Positions 9,017-18,274 of a stretch of 64,000 nt of DNA are shown here, piece after piece. The DNA comes from Jejuia pallidilutea (GTDB lineage: Bacteria > Bacteroidota > Bacteroidia > Flavobacteriales > Flavobacteriaceae), in assembly GCF_002973595.1 (NCBI RefSeq), contig NZ_PVEO01000010.1, positions 1 through 64,000 on the forward strand. The letters run 5' to 3'. The notes beneath the pieces are model-generated. The model did not search any database. It was not told where the DNA came from and saw nothing but the letters and a program-made list of their open reading frames with translations. How positions within the stretch are numbered: the first letter of the stretch is position 1; the number at the start of each line of letters is the position of its first letter. A program made the translations under genes and the position numbers.

Positions 9017-9566
9017 CTTCTATTTCTTTAAAGTTAGAATTTCCGTATTCATCAATAATTATTTTGTAGTAACTACTGTAGCTACTTTTTGGAACGACAT
9101 TAGAGGTAATTAATACCACTTTATTTAGTTTTAAAGAAGCTAATTCGTCTACACTAATACCATTGTTAAGATATTGCTGTATGTTAAATTTTTCTCGAAT
9201 ATGATATTCTGAAAACGCATTATTGATTATATTTCTATAAATAAGTTTATCGTTTTTATAAACTGTAATTTCAGAGTCTATTCTCCTAAATTTTAGAGTT
9301 TCGTCAAACAAATTAGATGTTGTATGGTCTATCAATTTATTCATATTCGTAAAATTTTTAATCTTTACGCGATAGCCATTGCTTAAAATAGTGTCATTTT
9401 CAACTTCAGCATACGTTTCTGGAAATATCTTATTAGTTTTTACAGCATGTTTAGCGTTTCTAAATGTTTCAATCGATTCTTTTAAAGCCTCTTTTTTGCT
9501 CATTCTCCCATCGCAACTTAATATTGCAACACAACCAATACATAGTAAAAGTAGAAGGTGTTTCAT
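9003..9566 (-). CDS. Predicted lipoprotein of unknown function, 187 aa
   Basis: The N-terminus is a lipoprotein signal with lipobox AILSC (Cys18). The mature region, about 170 residues of mixed alpha/beta character, has no family motif I recognise. It lies between dnaX (2 bp gap) and miaE (14 bp overlap) in the same operon, so it is translated with replication and tRNA-modification genes, but no functional link can be argued. Confidence 0.75.
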   Translation of the reverse strand: MKHLLLLLCIGCVAILSCDGRMSKKEALKESIETFRNAKHAVKTNKIFPETYAEVENDTILSNGYRVKIKNFTNMNKLIDHTTSNLFDETLKFRRIDSEITVYKNDKLIYRNIINNAFSEYHIREKFNIQQYLNNGISVDELASLKLNKVVLITSNVVPKSSYSSYYKIIIDEYGNSNFKEIEDART

Positions 9567-9568
9567 AA

Positions 9569-11305
9569 TTAAATATCTAAATCGAAAGTTTTTCGCAATG
9601 CTTCAATAGCTGCATTTTTCTCCTTTAATTTCTCGAATTTTTCACGGGTTGTATACGCATATTTTTTACTTTTTTCCTCGTTAACGGTTATAGAAAGGTT
9701 AATCTCAAAATTATTAAGAGATTTTCTTAAATAGCCCATTAATTCATATTGCTGACGCTCTAATTCTATTTTGTTTGTTTCGTTAGGAAACACTAAATGT
9801 ATGGTAGTGCCTTTAACTTTAGGTATATCTATAGCCAGAATGGATGCTAAATTGTGCTTACCTTGTTCTTGTGTTTTATTTGTAAATTTATTCCAGTAAG
9901 TAATTAATTCTTTTTCGGTAAAAGGTTCTTTAGGTAAATCTTCCTCATCAACAACAACATCTATTTTTCTTGTTTCGTGCTCTTTTTTTTCTTTTATACT
10001 TTTTAAGGACAGTCCGGAAGTACGCTTTGTGTCTGCCTTTAATTCAATTTTTGGAGGTTCATTTACTTGAAACTTTTGAATTACCTCGGCTTTTCCAGAA
10101 ACTGTTGTTTTTTCTAAGGAATCTTCTTTATTAATTTGGGGAACAGTAGTTTCAACTGTTAAAGGTTTGTTTACGGGAATAGGGGTAATACCCTTTTTTT
10201 GAAAGTAAGATGCAGGAATTATGAAACGTTTATTGTTTTTTTTTTCTCCATCATAAGTGATAGAGGCAAGTTGCATAAGGCATAATTCAACCAATAAGCG
10301 TTGATTTTTACTGGTTTTGTATTTGAGGTCGCACTCGTTTGCCATTTCTATACCCTGTAATAGAAATTCTTGAGAGGCTTTTTTGGATTGCTCTAAATAT
10401 TTTTGCTTTATTTGGTCGCCAACCTCTAAAAGCTCTATTGTGCTTTGTGTTTTGCTTACCAGTAAATCTCTAAAGTGTGATGCTAAACCAGCAATATAGT
10501 GGTGCCCATCAAAGCCTTTGGAGAGGGTGTTATTAAACTGTAGTAACAGTTCTGGAATTTTATTATCTAAGATAAAATCTGTACTTGTAAAATAAGTTTC
10601 GTAGTCTAATACGTTTAAGTTTTCGGTAACTGCTTGTCGTGTAAGGTTTTTTCCAGAAAAACTTACCACACGGTCAAAAATCGATAATGCATCACGCATT
10701 GCACCATCTGCTTTTTGGGCAATAATATGGAGTGCATCATCTTCGGCAGTTATACTTTGTTCTTCAGCGATATATTTTAAGTATTCTTTGGCATCTTTTA
10801 CAGTAATGCGCTTAAAATCAAAAATTTGGCAACGCGATAAAATAGTGGGGATTATTTTATGCTTTTCGGTAGTTGCAAGTATAAAAATGCAGTGTTTAGG
10901 TGGTTCTTCTAGGGTTTTTAAAAATGCATTAAACGCCGCTTGTGAGAGCATATGTACCTCATCAATAATGTATACTTTATATTTCCCTACTTGTGGTGGT
11001 ATGCGAACTTGGTCGGTGAGGTTTCTAATATCATCAACCGAGTTGTTTGATGCTGCATCTAGTTCAAAAATATTAAAGGCAAAATCTTCATCTTCAGTTT
11101 CTGAACCATCACTATTAATCATTTTCGCTAAAATACGGGCACAGGTAGTTTTGCCAACACCACGCGGACCAGTAAATAACAAGGCCTGTGCTAAATGATT
11201 ATTTTCAATGGCATTTAAAAGCGTATTTGTAATAGCCTGTTGCCCCACAACATCCTTAAAGGTTTGTGGTCGGTACTTTCTGGCTGATACTACAAAGTGT
11301 TCCAT
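9569..11305 (-). CDS. dnaX: DNA polymerase III subunit gamma/tau
   Basis: The 578-aa clamp-loader ATPase has the Walker A motif TGPRGVGKTT at residues 45-54 and the Walker B-type motif DEVH at 115-118. The sensor region TILSRCQIFDF and the AAA+ lid and oligomerisation domains extend to about residue 350. A charged, low-complexity linker and a C-terminal domain resembling tau domain V follow. The zinc-finger cysteines that many bacterial DnaX proteins carry after Walker A are absent and replaced by an acidic loop (SDGSETEDEDFAF). The gene encodes tau; no frameshift signal for a separate gamma product was identified. Confidence 0.97.
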   Translation of the reverse strand: MEHFVVSARKYRPQTFKDVVGQQAITNTLLNAIENNHLAQALLFTGPRGVGKTTCARILAKMINSDGSETEDEDFAFNIFELDAASNNSVDDIRNLTDQVRIPPQVGKYKVYIIDEVHMLSQAAFNAFLKTLEEPPKHCIFILATTEKHKIIPTILSRCQIFDFKRITVKDAKEYLKYIAEEQSITAEDDALHIIAQKADGAMRDALSIFDRVVSFSGKNLTRQAVTENLNVLDYETYFTSTDFILDNKIPELLLQFNNTLSKGFDGHHYIAGLASHFRDLLVSKTQSTIELLEVGDQIKQKYLEQSKKASQEFLLQGIEMANECDLKYKTSKNQRLLVELCLMQLASITYDGEKKNNKRFIIPASYFQKKGITPIPVNKPLTVETTVPQINKEDSLEKTTVSGKAEVIQKFQVNEPPKIELKADTKRTSGLSLKSIKEKKEHETRKIDVVVDEEDLPKEPFTEKELITYWNKFTNKTQEQGKHNLASILAIDIPKVKGTTIHLVFPNETNKIELERQQYELMGYLRKSLNNFEINLSITVNEEKSKKYAYTTREKFEKLKEKNAAIEALRKTFDLDI

Positions 11306-11564
11306 GGCATTTACTTAGAAAACAAATTTAATTATATACATTCAAAATTCAGAATTCAGAATTCAGAATTTGATAGGAGTTATTAACAAAAACTAACGAT
11401 ACGCTTTATTTTACATTGTTATATAAATATCGAACTTCGTTTAATAATCGTTAGACTTCATTAAAAACTCAAGCTTATCTTAAGCGTTAAACTAAACTTC
11501 AAGAAGAAAGTCGTGTTATTTTATCATAACTAAGTTAGCAAATACACCTGTATTAAGGATTGAG
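11306..11564. other. A+T-rich intergenic region upstream of dnaX
   Basis: No gene is seen. Three head-to-tail copies of the heptamer ATTCAGA lie at 11347-11367. An 8-bp inverted repeat (CTAACGAT at 11393-11400, ATCGTTAG at 11447-11454) is spaced by 46 bp. The dnaX promoter must lie here, but no clean consensus is evident. Confidence 0.55.
11347..11367. repeat. Short tandem repeat, three copies of ATTCAGA
   Basis: Exact heptamer repeated three times just upstream of dnaX. Copy number could vary between strains. No function is implied. Confidence 0.8.
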
Positions 11565-11650
11565 GTCACGAAGCTTCGGGATTAAAGCTCCCTTATGTAG
11601 TAAGGAGCGACTTCCAAAAGCCTAACCCGATAGGGGAGGACGTCCAATTT
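11562..11650. other. Candidate structured RNA or intergenic palindromic element
   Basis: This non-coding stretch holds nested complementary segments: the palindrome CGAAGCTTCG, a bulged stem (AAGCTCCCTTA with TAAGGAGC...CTT), a CCC-GATA-GGG hairpin, and outer arms ATTG and CAAT. It is richer in G+C than its surroundings and lies about 45 bp upstream of the rnpB promoter. Strand and function are undetermined. Confidence 0.4.
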
Positions 11651-11659
11651 TATTATTAT

Positions 11660-11692
11660 TTATGTTTTTACATTTTAGTAGTTGTATCTTTG
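11660..11692 (+). promoter_or_regulatory. rnpB promoter
   Basis: TATCTTTG at 11685-11692 is an exact match to TAnnTTTG. A weak -33-like ttatg lies about 20 bp upstream. The predicted start, 6-8 bases after the box, falls on the first base pairs of helix P1 of RNase P RNA. Confidence 0.75.
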
Positions 11693-11698
11693 CATTTG

Positions 11699-12095
11699 AG
11701 TAAATCGCCTTATCGCTTTTTTGCTGAATTTATTTCAGTATTTACCAATGTAGTCTACAACTATCTTGAAAAAGGTACTGAAACAAGTTCAGCACTAAGG
11801 AGGAAAGTCCGAACACCGTAGTGCAACATAGTGGTTAATAGCCACCGGCCGAAAGGTTAGGAAAAGTGCAACAGAAAGAATGTACGGGTAATGCCGTAGT
11901 GAAATCAGGTAAACTCTATGTGGTGCAATGCCATGTATACCAGCGTTTGAAGGCGGCACGTTTGATTGCTGGAGGGTAGGCAGCTAGAGTGTTTTGGTAA
12001 CAAAGCACCGAGATAAATGATAAGGGCTTTTTATTTTAAGAATTCTTTTCTTAAATAAAAAAGGTACAGAATTCGGCTTATAGATTTGCTTTATT
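11699..12095 (+). ncRNA. rnpB: RNase P RNA (bacterial type A)
   Basis: The conserved core elements occur in order: GAGGAAAGTCCGAACAC, ACAGAAA, GGCGGCACGTTTG, AGATAAATGATAAGGGC and ACAGAATTCGGCTTAT. Helix P1 can form between GTAAATC (11699-11705) and GATTTGC (12083-12089) with one wobble pair, which sets the ends. This is the catalytic RNA that matures tRNA 5' ends. A strong promoter precedes it and a hairpin terminator follows. Confidence 0.95.
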
Positions 12096-12100
12096 ATAAT

Positions 12101-12132
12101 AAACCCTTCCTGATGTTTTTTAGGAAGGGTTT
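12101..12132 (+). terminator. Hairpin terminator after rnpB
   Basis: An 11-bp perfect stem, AAACCCTTCCT with AGGAAGGGTTT, encloses a T-rich loop. It starts a few bases after the RNase P RNA and lies between rnpB and the convergent gene ending at 12165, so it may serve both. Confidence 0.75.
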
Positions 12133-12164
12133 ATCGTTAAAAATGGTTGGTTCTAATTAAATAA

Positions 12165-12917
12165 TTAATCTTCTTTAGGAGCATAAGATAAGTCTGGTCG
12201 CATTTCGCCAACATATTCTTCCATTCTAGAGGCGTAATTCATAACTTGACTAAATGCTTCCCAACGCTCTTCGAATGAGCCTAATACCTTTTCGTTTTCT
12301 TTTCCTGTTGTTGCAAAATCTACCTCATCTTTTGCAGATGCGGAAACTAAATAATAATGTTCCATTTGCCCAAAACCATCATGATATACTCTGTAATAGG
12401 CTTCAGAGTTCTTTTTTTCGTAAAGTGCCTTTACAGCTTTCATGCCATCTCTAACAGCTTTCGCATTTTCAGGTGTGTAGTAAATATAAAACCATCTTCT
12501 ATAATTGTGGTCTTCTGGAATGGTTATATCATCTGGCATATACGATAGTTCTTTGTCGTTCACTATAATATAAGACCCATGGGAATCGTAGCATTTATCA
12601 AACTCTTTAAACATTGCCCCAAATTTATCTCCCATAGCGTCTGCCATTGCTGCCATTGGGTTTTCATCTAATTCGGCCATATTTTTTATGGGAGTAATGT
12701 AGAAATACTTAAAATCGTTGCTGGAGGCAGTAACCCAGGTTGTATTTGGTTGATGTTCTAAAGCGGCTTCGTGGAATTCTTTAGCAATTTTTTCATATTG
12801 CATAAGTTTTGAAGGTTTTACATTGTCTTGGTGTACTAAATAGGCTTGTTGTGCATAAACTTGTACCGAGAAGCATACAATTACAATAAACGCTAAAATT
12901 GGTTTGATGTGTTTCAT
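12165..12917 (-). CDS. Secreted protein of unknown function, 250 aa
   Basis: A signal peptide (LAFIVIVCFSVQVYAQ) precedes a soluble domain rich in aromatic residues. Two halves look weakly similar: YLVHQDNVKPSKLMQYEKIAKEF near the start and FYIYYTPENAKAVRDGMKAV in the middle. This suggests a tandem of ferredoxin-like (dimeric alpha-beta barrel) units. No catalytic motif is evident. It is a single gene, separated from rsmD by about 160 bp. Confidence 0.75.
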   Translation of the reverse strand: MKHIKPILAFIVIVCFSVQVYAQQAYLVHQDNVKPSKLMQYEKIAKEFHEAALEHQPNTTWVTASSNDFKYFYITPIKNMAELDENPMAAMADAMGDKFGAMFKEFDKCYDSHGSYIIVNDKELSYMPDDITIPEDHNYRRWFYIYYTPENAKAVRDGMKAVKALYEKKNSEAYYRVYHDGFGQMEHYYLVSASAKDEVDFATTGKENEKVLGSFEERWEAFSQVMNYASRMEEYVGEMRPDLSYAPKED

Positions 12918-13076
12918 TTTTTATGGTTTTAAAAAGTTAGTATTCAAATTAAACCATAAGCAAGTGCAAAAAAGTTTTCCTTTTTTGAAAGAAAATGAGA
13001 AGTAAATTATAGAGCCTGGGACTCTTAGAGAGATTTCTAAAGTACTGAAAAAAAAGCAATTAATAATTAACTTTTG

Positions 13077-13622
13077 TTAATTTTTTGCTTTAATAAAAAA
13101 ACTGAACACACAACCACCATAATTTTTTTGGTGTGAAAAGTTGGGTAGCTCTGAAAGATTGGTATGTTTGGAGTGTTCTATAATTAACATACCATCGTCG
13201 AGCAATAACGTGTTTTTAAATACGAGTTCTGGTATTTTACCAAACTCATCTAAAGAGAAATTGTAGGGTGGGTCTGCAAATATAATATTTGCTTTTATGT
13301 TAGAATGTTCTAAGAACTTAAAAACATCGCTCTTTATAGTTTCTATGGGCATTTTAAAGGTTTGCGCAGTTTGGTTGATAAATTTAACACAATTAAAATT
13401 TTGGTCTACACAGATAATGGATTTTGTACCTCTAGATGCAAATTCGTAGCTTATGTTACCGGTTCCTGCAAATAAATCTAAAACAGAAAGTTCATCAAAA
13501 TAATAATGGTTGTTTAAAATATTAAACAACGATTCTTTTGCCATATCTGTAGTAGGGCGTACTGGCAAATTTTTTGGTGCTACTATCTTTCTACTTTTGT
13601 ATTGTCCTGAAATTATTCGCAT
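13077..13622 (-). CDS. rsmD: 16S rRNA (guanine(966)-N2)-methyltransferase
   Basis: A 181-aa Rossmann-fold methyltransferase with the RsmD N-terminus RIISGQYKSRKI, SAM motif I VLDLFAGTGN at residues 47-56, and the catalytic motif IV DPPY at 117-120. It methylates G966 of 16S rRNA during 30S assembly. Its ATG shares a base with the end of the upstream DUF3822 gene, indicating translational coupling; this pairing is typical of Bacteroidota. Confidence 0.95.
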   Translation of the reverse strand: MRIISGQYKSRKIVAPKNLPVRPTTDMAKESLFNILNNHYYFDELSVLDLFAGTGNISYEFASRGTKSIICVDQNFNCVKFINQTAQTFKMPIETIKSDVFKFLEHSNIKANIIFADPPYNFSLDEFGKIPELVFKNTLLLDDGMLIIEHSKHTNLSELPNFSHQKNYGGCVFSFFIKAKN

Positions 13623-14440
13623 TAAAAGCTATGTGCTATAATATAGTTGGAGTGGTTAGACTCTGTATCGTTAATCAATCTGTTTCTACTTACTCCAAAA
13701 GAGATATTTCTAATGTAGGTGTATGCCATTTTATACAAACTATCGTCTTTACTAATATTTCCTATTAATACAACGTTAATATGCTCTGGGTTGTAATTAA
13801 GTTGCTCTAAGGTAAATAATAAATAATAAATAAAGTCTTCGGCATTTTTATATTCAAAGGTGTTGTAAAGTTTAAGTTTGCCAGAGTTTACAGCAACAAT
13901 TTCAAAATGTTGTTCGCTTACATGTACATATACTTTATTAACGCTACTGTTTTTTTCGTTTTTTAATATTTCGTCTATTAAAATGGTGGAAAAATGCTTA
14001 AATGTAAATTCGCCAAATGCATCGTAAATAAAATTGTTAATATTTACGTAGGGTACATAAACATTTACGCTTTCATTATTATCTAAAGTATCATAATTTA
14101 TATAGTCAGACTTTAATATTTTAGAGTTAAATTTTAAATAATCTGCTAAATAATCTTTATTAAATAAAGGCTTTGGTACTAGTGTAGATAAATCGTTTTC
14201 ATGAATTACCAATATATCATTAAATGTTTTTTGTAAATATTCCCTAGTATCAAAATAATGCATTAGTCGTTCTAAGGCAACAAACGGATTTACTTTTTTG
14301 TTAAACGGAATATACTCAAAGTTTTCAAAAGTATTAGTATTAATATTTAGGATACAAAAAGAAAGTCCACTCAAACTAATTTGAATGGACAGTTTTTGAT
14401 TGGTAATTGTATCTAAATTTTTAGTCTTTTTTAGTGCCAT
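13622..14440 (-). CDS. DUF3822 family protein
   Basis: A 272-aa protein that I assign to DUF3822 from its overall pattern and its position directly before rsmD. It has an actin/ASKHA-like alternation: LSIQISLSGLSFCIL near the N-terminus, VNKVYVHVSEQHFEIVAV in the middle and NPEHINVVLIGNIS near the end. No catalytic residues can be named. It overlaps the upstream membrane-protein gene by 20 bp and rsmD by 1 bp. Confidence 0.8.
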   Translation of the reverse strand: MALKKTKNLDTITNQKLSIQISLSGLSFCILNINTNTFENFEYIPFNKKVNPFVALERLMHYFDTREYLQKTFNDILVIHENDLSTLVPKPLFNKDYLADYLKFNSKILKSDYINYDTLDNNESVNVYVPYVNINNFIYDAFGEFTFKHFSTILIDEILKNEKNSSVNKVYVHVSEQHFEIVAVNSGKLKLYNTFEYKNAEDFIYYLLFTLEQLNYNPEHINVVLIGNISKDDSLYKMAYTYIRNISFGVSRNRLINDTESNHSNYIIAHSF

Positions 14441-15164
14441 AAGTTTTCGGCCAGTTTCCTATAGTTTTTACTTCTTCCATAGAACCCACTTTAATTTCGT
14501 CGCCATTAACACCTTCAACCGAAACTACTTCATTTTCTTGCATTACTAAATCTTTTGGCTGGTCGAATAAAACTACTGATTTTTTCACTGAGGCTTCAAA
14601 AACAGGAATATTAATATCGTTTTGTTCTAGGAACCCAGCTTGTAGTTTAAATTTGGCGCCTTCTTCACCTACAGGAACATTCATCATGTTTTTGTATTTG
14701 TCTGAGCCTTTAAACAGGGAATCTTTTACAGACCTAAATCCAAGGGTATCGATAATTACAATATCTTTAAACGTTTCAACCCCTCCGTAACGTCTTGTTA
14801 ATTCTTCATCTACAACACTAGAATCCCTACGTTGTGTTAATGTGAATTGTGCCGTATCTATAAATTTTACAAGGTTATCCCAGTTTCCAGCAAATTTTCC
14901 AGTAACAGTTCTATGTGCTAACTGCGCATCTCTAATGTCTTCTAAACTTTTTATTACCTTAGCATAGCGCTTTTCTTTTTCCTGATTGAAAAGAATAGGG
15001 TTATAAATAGACATAAAAGTTTGATAGCCTAAAAAGCCAATTAAAACCCAAAGGGCAATCATTAAAACAGGTTTTAATTTTGAAGGTATAAATTTATCAA
15101 CTAGCTTAACTAAAGCAATGGTTAGTAATATTACACCAACTACAACGAGAATTACTGTTAACAT
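14421..15164 (-). CDS. Membrane-anchored protein of unknown function, 247 aa
   Basis: Two hydrophobic segments at the N-terminus (about residues 2-20 and 33-53) anchor a soluble C-terminal domain of about 190 residues beginning with a helix (EKRYAKVIKSLEDIRDAQLAHRTVTGKF). That helix resembles the start of pilin-like or periplasmic sensor domains. The family is not recognised. It is the first gene of the operon with DUF3822 and rsmD. Confidence 0.75.
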   Translation of the reverse strand: MLTVILVVVGVILLTIALVKLVDKFIPSKLKPVLMIALWVLIGFLGYQTFMSIYNPILFNQEKEKRYAKVIKSLEDIRDAQLAHRTVTGKFAGNWDNLVKFIDTAQFTLTQRRDSSVVDEELTRRYGGVETFKDIVIIDTLGFRSVKDSLFKGSDKYKNMMNVPVGEEGAKFKLQAGFLEQNDINIPVFEASVKKSVVLFDQPKDLVMQENEVVSVEGVNGDEIKVGSMEEVKTIGNWPKTYGTKKD

Positions 15165-15292
15165 AGTATTTTAATTTGTTATAAGTTTAATAATGGTATT
15201 CAGCAAATCTACAATTTTTTTTTAATGGTTAAAACTATCTTAATAAAAATCATTTCTATATTTGAATAATTTATAAACCGTTTTGCAATTTA

Positions 15293-16717
15293 ATGACCTC
15301 AGCAGAATTTTATTCTCTAGTAAAGCAGCATTTTCCGTTTCAACCTACTTTAAAGCAAGACATTGTTTTACAGCAACTTTCGCAGTATATTTTTAGTAAA
15401 ACCCCTAATTCTATTTATTTGCTTAAAGGTTATGCGGGTACTGGTAAAACAACTATTGTTAGTACGATTGTTAATAACTTATGGAAAGCAAAAATGAGTG
15501 CAGTGTTATTGGCACCAACGGGTAGAGCCGCAAAGGTAATTTCTAATTATTCCAAAAAGGAAGCTTTTACAATCCACAAAAAGATTTATTTTCCAAAAAA
15601 AAGTTCTGGTGGCGGCGTTAAGTTTGTATTGCAACCAAACAAACATAAAAATACAATTTTTATAGTAGATGAGGCTTCTATGATTCCTGATACTCCTGGT
15701 GATTCTAAGCTTTTTGAAAACGGCTCCCTGCTAGACGATTTAATGCAATATGTGTATTCTGGACATAAATGTAAATTATTACTTATTGGCGATACTGCGC
15801 AACTGCCTCCGGTAAAATTAGATGTTAGTCCTGCTTTAGATGAAAATAAACTTGCACTAAACTACAATAAAGAGGTTACTAAAATGGAGTTGGATGAAGT
15901 AGTGCGACAAGAGCAAGACTCTGGAATTTTAGTAAATGCTACGACATTGAGGGAGACATTGGCAAGTGATTTTTTTGACACCTTTAAGTTTGAATTAAAA
16001 GGTTTTAAAGATATTGTAAGGTTAATAGACGGCTATGAAATTATGGATGCTATTAATGATGCCTACAGTAGTTTAGGCAACGAAGAAACCGCCATAATTG
16101 TACGTAGTAACAAACGGGCCAATATGTACAATCAGCAAATTAGAAGTAGAATTTTGTTTAATGAGAACGAATTATCCTCTGGTGATTACCTCATGGTGGT
16201 AAAGAATAATTATTTTTGGATTAAGCCTACAACTGAAGCTGGCTTTATTGCAAATGGCGACATTATTGAAATTCTGGAAATATTTAACATTATAGAATTA
16301 TATGGATTTCGCTTCGCGGAAGTAAAAGTACGTATGGTAGATTACCCAAGAATGCGACCATTTGAAACAGTACTGCTTTTAGACACTATTGATGCAGAAA
16401 CACCATCTTTGTCCTACGAAGATTCCAACCGGTTGTACCAAGAGGTTATGAAGGATTATGAAAACGAAACCAGTAATTACAAAAAATTTCTTAAAGTAAA
16501 GAACAATAAACACTTTAATGCGCTACAGGTTAAGTTTTCTTATGCAATAACTTGTCATAAATCCCAAGGCGGCCAATGGCATACCGTTTTTGTAGAACAA
16601 CCTTATTTACCTAACGGAATAGATGTTGATTACCTACGTTGGTTGTATACCGCTGTAACAAGAGCTAAAGAACAACTGTACCTCATTGGGTTTAAAGACG
16701 ATTTTTTTGAAGAATAA
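15293..16717 (+). CDS. RecD-like superfamily 1 DNA helicase
   Basis: The 474-aa protein has Walker A GYAGTGKT at residues 46-53, Walker B in FIVDEASMIPD, LLIGDTAQLPPV (motif III), and the C-terminal UvrD_C_2 motifs FSYAITCHKSQGGQW and LYTAVTRAKEQLYLIG. This matches the AAA_30/RecD-like family of 5'-3' helicases. It is shorter than RecD2 and has no RecB/RecC partners nearby, so it is probably a stand-alone helicase. It is divergent from the membrane-protein/rsmD operon. Confidence 0.9.
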   Translation: MTSAEFYSLVKQHFPFQPTLKQDIVLQQLSQYIFSKTPNSIYLLKGYAGTGKTTIVSTIVNNLWKAKMSAVLLAPTGRAAKVISNYSKKEAFTIHKKIYFPKKSSGGGVKFVLQPNKHKNTIFIVDEASMIPDTPGDSKLFENGSLLDDLMQYVYSGHKCKLLLIGDTAQLPPVKLDVSPALDENKLALNYNKEVTKMELDEVVRQEQDSGILVNATTLRETLASDFFDTFKFELKGFKDIVRLIDGYEIMDAINDAYSSLGNEETAIIVRSNKRANMYNQQIRSRILFNENELSSGDYLMVVKNNYFWIKPTTEAGFIANGDIIEILEIFNIIELYGFRFAEVKVRMVDYPRMRPFETVLLLDTIDAETPSLSYEDSNRLYQEVMKDYENETSNYKKFLKVKNNKHFNALQVKFSYAITCHKSQGGQWHTVFVEQPYLPNGIDVDYLRWLYTAVTRAKEQLYLIGFKDDFFEE

Positions 16718-16890
16718 TTAGGCGTACAGTGGCAGTTTGCTACAAATTAATGTTAGCTTTTTTAATTGAAGCCATAACTTAACAGACCTGTAAATTTTTA
16801 GAGTTGTATAACTTAATGTTTGTGTAATCAACTTTTTAGATTAATTTGTAACTTGTTAGGCAAACAAAACCTAAACTATTAATATTAAAT

Positions 16891-17466
16891 ATGTCACCAG
16901 AAACAGTACTTAGTATTTGCTTAGGCATTGGTTTATCCGCTTCGGTAGGGTTTCGTGTGTTTTTACCTTTGTTTGCCCTTAGTTTAGCAGCGTATTTTAA
17001 TGTTTGGGAACTTAACGAATCTTGGCAGTGGGTGGGCAGTGTGCCAGCACTTATTACCTTAGGTGTAGCTACAATAGTAGAAATTTTTGCTTATTTTATT
17101 CCTTATGTAGATAATTTATTAGACAGTATTGCGGTACCATTGGCCGCTATAGCTGGTACTGCGGTAATGCTTTCTACGGTTGCAGATTTAAATGAAGTTA
17201 CCACTTGGGCCTTAGCCATAATTGCTGGTGGCGGTACCGCAGCAGCCATTGCAGGTACTTCTGGTACAACACGTTTAGCTTCTACGGCAACTACAGGTGG
17301 CATTGCAAACCCCGTTGTCTCAACTATAGAAACGGGTACTTCTGTAATCATGTCCACACTTTCTATTTTTGTACCAATTATAGCTATTGTTTTGGTAGTT
17401 ATTATCTTAATCATCATTTTTAAATTATTTATTCGTTTCAAACGAAAGAAAGCGCCAATTGGATAA
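16891..17466 (+). CDS. DUF4126 family membrane protein
   Basis: A 191-aa integral membrane protein with four to five hydrophobic stretches. The pattern LGIGLSASVGFRVFLPL at the start and the Gly/Ala/Thr-rich IAGGGTAAAIAGTSGTTRL segment fit DUF4126. The C-terminus is a long hydrophobic helix followed by a basic tail (RFKRKKAP). The family has no established function. It lies 38 bp upstream of kdsB on the same strand. Confidence 0.82.
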   Translation: MSPETVLSICLGIGLSASVGFRVFLPLFALSLAAYFNVWELNESWQWVGSVPALITLGVATIVEIFAYFIPYVDNLLDSIAVPLAAIAGTAVMLSTVADLNEVTTWALAIIAGGGTAAAIAGTSGTTRLASTATTGGIANPVVSTIETGTSVIMSTLSIFVPIIAIVLVVIILIIIFKLFIRFKRKKAPIG

Positions 17467-17504
17467 ATATTTGGTATTTTTGAACCTTAAATTACAACCG
17501 CTAG

Positions 17505-18233
17505 ATGAAAATAATCTCAATGATTCCTGCACGTTACAGTGCTACTAGATTTCCAGGTAAATTAATGCAAGACTTGGGCGGTAAAACGGTTATTCTTAGA
17601 ACTTACGAAGCCACAGTTGCAACTAAACTGTTTGATGATGTTATTGTAGTAACAGACAGCGACATTATATATAACGAGATTACAAGCAATGGAGGTAAGG
17701 CAATGATGAGCAAAAAGCAACACGACTGCGGTAGCGATAGAATTGCCGAAGCTGTTGAAAACTTAGATGTTGATGTGGTAATAAATGTTCAAGGAGACGA
17801 ACCCTTTACCGATGAAGTATCATTAAGCAAGCTAATAGATGTTTTTAAAGCAGATGCCAAAAAGGAAGTAGATTTAGCGTCTCTAATGGTGCATATTAAA
17901 GATGAAAACGAGATTAATAATCCAAATACGGTTAAGGTTGTTTTAGACCAGTATAATTTTGCATTGTATTTCTCCCGAAGCCCCATCCCGTTTCGTAGAG
18001 ACAAAACTGTAGATGTTAAATATTACAAGCATAAAGGCGTATATGCTTTTAGAAAAGAAGCACTTTTAGACTTTTATAGATGGCCAATGTTGCCATTAGA
18101 AGCATCAGAAAAGCTAGAGCAACTTAGATATTTAGAATACGGTAAGCGTATTAAAATGGTTGAAACCAATGTTGAGGGTGTTGAAATTGATACGCCAGAA
18201 GATTTAGAACGTGCAAAAAAACTATGGAAATAG
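17505..18233 (+). CDS. kdsB: 3-deoxy-manno-octulosonate cytidylyltransferase
   Basis: The 242-aa nucleotidyltransferase has the N-terminal nucleotide loop [20 protein letters not shown], a [10 protein letters not shown] segment equivalent to the usual SGT(D/E)R motif, VQGDEP as the metal site, and RSPIPF. KdsB activates Kdo as CMP-Kdo for lipid A core assembly. The KdnB-like oxidase gene downstream raises the possibility that an 8-amino-Kdo derivative is the substrate, as in Shewanella. Confidence 0.95.
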   Translation: MKIISMIPARYSATRFPGKLMQDLGGKTVILRTYEATVATKLFDDVIVVTDSDIIYNEITSNGGKAMMSKKQHDCGSDRIAEAVENLDVDVVINVQGDEPFTDEVSLSKLIDVFKADAKKEVDLASLMVHIKDENEINNPNTVKVVLDQYNFALYFSRSPIPFRRDKTVDVKYYKHKGVYAFRKEALLDFYRWPMLPLEASEKLEQLRYLEYGKRIKMVETNVEGVEIDTPEDLERAKKLWK

Positions 18234-18274
18234 CCTACACTGATCTTGCTTCGTTAACTATTACAAACAATTAA

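Noticed and set aside
10788-11198. 136-codon plus-strand ORF inside dnaX
   Set aside because: Antisense shadow of the conserved AAA+ domain; no independent protein features.
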